The position numbers and the translations under genes were made by a program. The notes beneath the pieces were generated by a model. The model did not search any database and was not told the DNA's origin. It saw only the letters and a list, made by a program, of their open reading frames with translations. From NCBI GenBank assembly GCA_028279995.1, contig JANQMQ010000698.1:1-5021 (forward strand): 5,021 nt of DNA, read 5' to 3'. Positions 4,334 to 5,021 of this stretch are shown piece by piece (the stretch's first letter is position 1; each line of letters opens with the position of its first letter). This DNA is from Candidatus Phaeomarinibacter sp. (GTDB lineage: Bacteria > Pseudomonadota > Alphaproteobacteria > CGMCC-115125).

Positions 4334-5021
4334 TGGCTCTCAAATCCATTGACCACATCATTGTATGTGTGAACGACCTTGAAGCTGCGACAAGGCAGTA
4401 TGAGACCCTGCTGGGACGGTCTGTTTCATTGACTGGCACCCACCCGGACTACGGCACGGCAAACGCTCTTTTCCAACTGGGCAACACCTATATCGAGTTG
4501 CTGTCACCGGCTGGTGAAGGTGTATTTGCAGATACCCTTAAGGCACGTCTGGAAGAGAAGGGCGAGGGCCTGCTCGGAATTACTCTTGGTACCGATGATG
4601 CCGATGCAACGGCGGTGGCGTTTCAGGAGCATGGCCTCAATGCCTCAGCCCCGCAGCCGGGCGAAGGACACGCTGCAGAAGGTCAGGTGCGCCGGTGGCG
4701 CAATGTCTATCTGCCGCAGGAAGACGTGCTGGGCCTCTTCATGTTCACCATTGAACATGACCCGGACTCGGTTCTGAAATCCCTGGCCACGCCAATGGGC
4801 CCGGAGGACGCCACATTGCATGAAGTCGATCACGTGGTGGTCAACACGCCGGATGGCGACAAGGCCATATCCCTGTTTCGGGACGCCATGGGGATCAGGC
4901 TGGCGCTTGACCGGGATGCGAAGCAATGGGGTGCCCGGATGATGTTCTTCCGGCTCGGCGGCATCACGCTGGAAGTCATCCAGCGCTATGGCGATGACAA
5001 GACACCGCCGATGCCGACGGA
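4333..5021 (+). CDS. VOC family (glyoxalase/bleomycin-resistance/dioxygenase fold) protein, 3' truncated by window end
   Basis: The first 229 codons are visible and the frame is open to the edge. Two VOC modules can be seen. Module one starts IDHIIVCVNDLEAATRQYETLLG (6-28) and runs through ALFQLGNTYIELLSPAGEG (45-63); module two starts HEVDHVVVNTP (163-173) and runs through MMFFRLGGITLEVIQ (203-217). Each has the classic opening His (His8, His167) and the closing Glu (Glu55, Glu214) of a metal-binding half-module. The second half of module one (about 80-138) ends LGLFMF and lacks the matching His/Glu, so metal binding may be asymmetric. VOC proteins include glyoxalases, dioxygenases, isomerases and resistance proteins, so the substrate cannot be named; the ALFQLGNTYIELLSP motif recalls uncharacterised two-module VOC proteins of Alphaproteobacteria. 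The GTG start has a strong ribosome site and overlaps the previous stop. Probably some 60 residues or so are missing. Confidence 0.88.
   Translation, partial: MALKSIDHIIVCVNDLEAATRQYETLLGRSVSLTGTHPDYGTANALFQLGNTYIELLSPAGEGVFADTLKARLEEKGEGLLGITLGTDDADATAVAFQEHGLNASAPQPGEGHAAEGQVRRWRNVYLPQEDVLGLFMFTIEHDPDSVLKSLATPMGPEDATLHEVDHVVVNTPDGDKAISLFRDAMGIRLALDRDAKQWGARMMFFRLGGITLEVIQRYGDDKTPPMPT

Noticed and set aside
1..5021. Mobile element, CRISPR array, tRNA/rRNA or toxin-antitoxin pair
   Set aside because: No terminal repeats, transposase motifs, regularly spaced direct repeats, tRNA-like cloverleaf or paired small toxin/antitoxin frames were found on reading both strands.

Overview
The window looks like chromosomal DNA of an alphaproteobacterium. 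The base composition is moderately GC-rich. The left edge carries the end of a protein resembling the IalB (invasion-associated locus B) family, which is mostly alphaproteobacterial. A near-consensus FNR/FixK-type box is present, and several proteins (double VOC protein, DUF1835 protein, RFWEPEF-type ene-reductase) recall Hyphomonadaceae/Caulobacterales or related lineages. The taxon is an inference from recognised family style, not from a marker gene. No rRNA, tRNA, CRISPR array, insertion sequence or phage gene was seen, and no gene-free stretch exceeds 300 bases.

Left part (1-1163). The tail of an IalB-like gene (+ strand, ends 158) converges on a small minus-strand gene (202-333) for a 43-residue single-pass membrane protein of unknown function. 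Upstream of it lie, in order of increasing distance, a good Shine-Dalgarno, a perfect 8-bp inverted repeat (351-370), a possible -10 (388-393) and a TTGAT-N4-ATCAG box (417-430). The box is centred about 42.5 bp from the predicted transcription start, the geometry of a class II FNR-activated promoter. Next, also on the minus strand, is a hexapeptide-repeat (left-handed beta-helix) acyltransferase gene (441-1163, GTG start).

Right part (1281-5021). Divergent from the acyltransferase, four plus-strand genes follow. The first is an Old Yellow Enzyme family flavin oxidoreductase (1281-2387). After a gap with two tandem hairpins come a DUF1835-type protein with an ankyrin-protein-like N-terminal segment (2553-3842), a small polytopic membrane protein (3875-4333), and a VOC/glyoxalase-like protein (from 4333, cut by the window end). 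The last three are tightly spaced (32-bp gap, then a 1-base TAGTG stop/start overlap) and are probably one transcript. The ene-reductase may be separate because of the hairpins.

The four genes do not form a pathway I can name. An ene-reductase and a glyoxalase-fold protein would fit handling of reactive electrophiles or small-molecule catabolism, but that is inference. The most interesting unexplained unit is the FNR-type box, leader hairpin and small membrane protein between 202 and 430.
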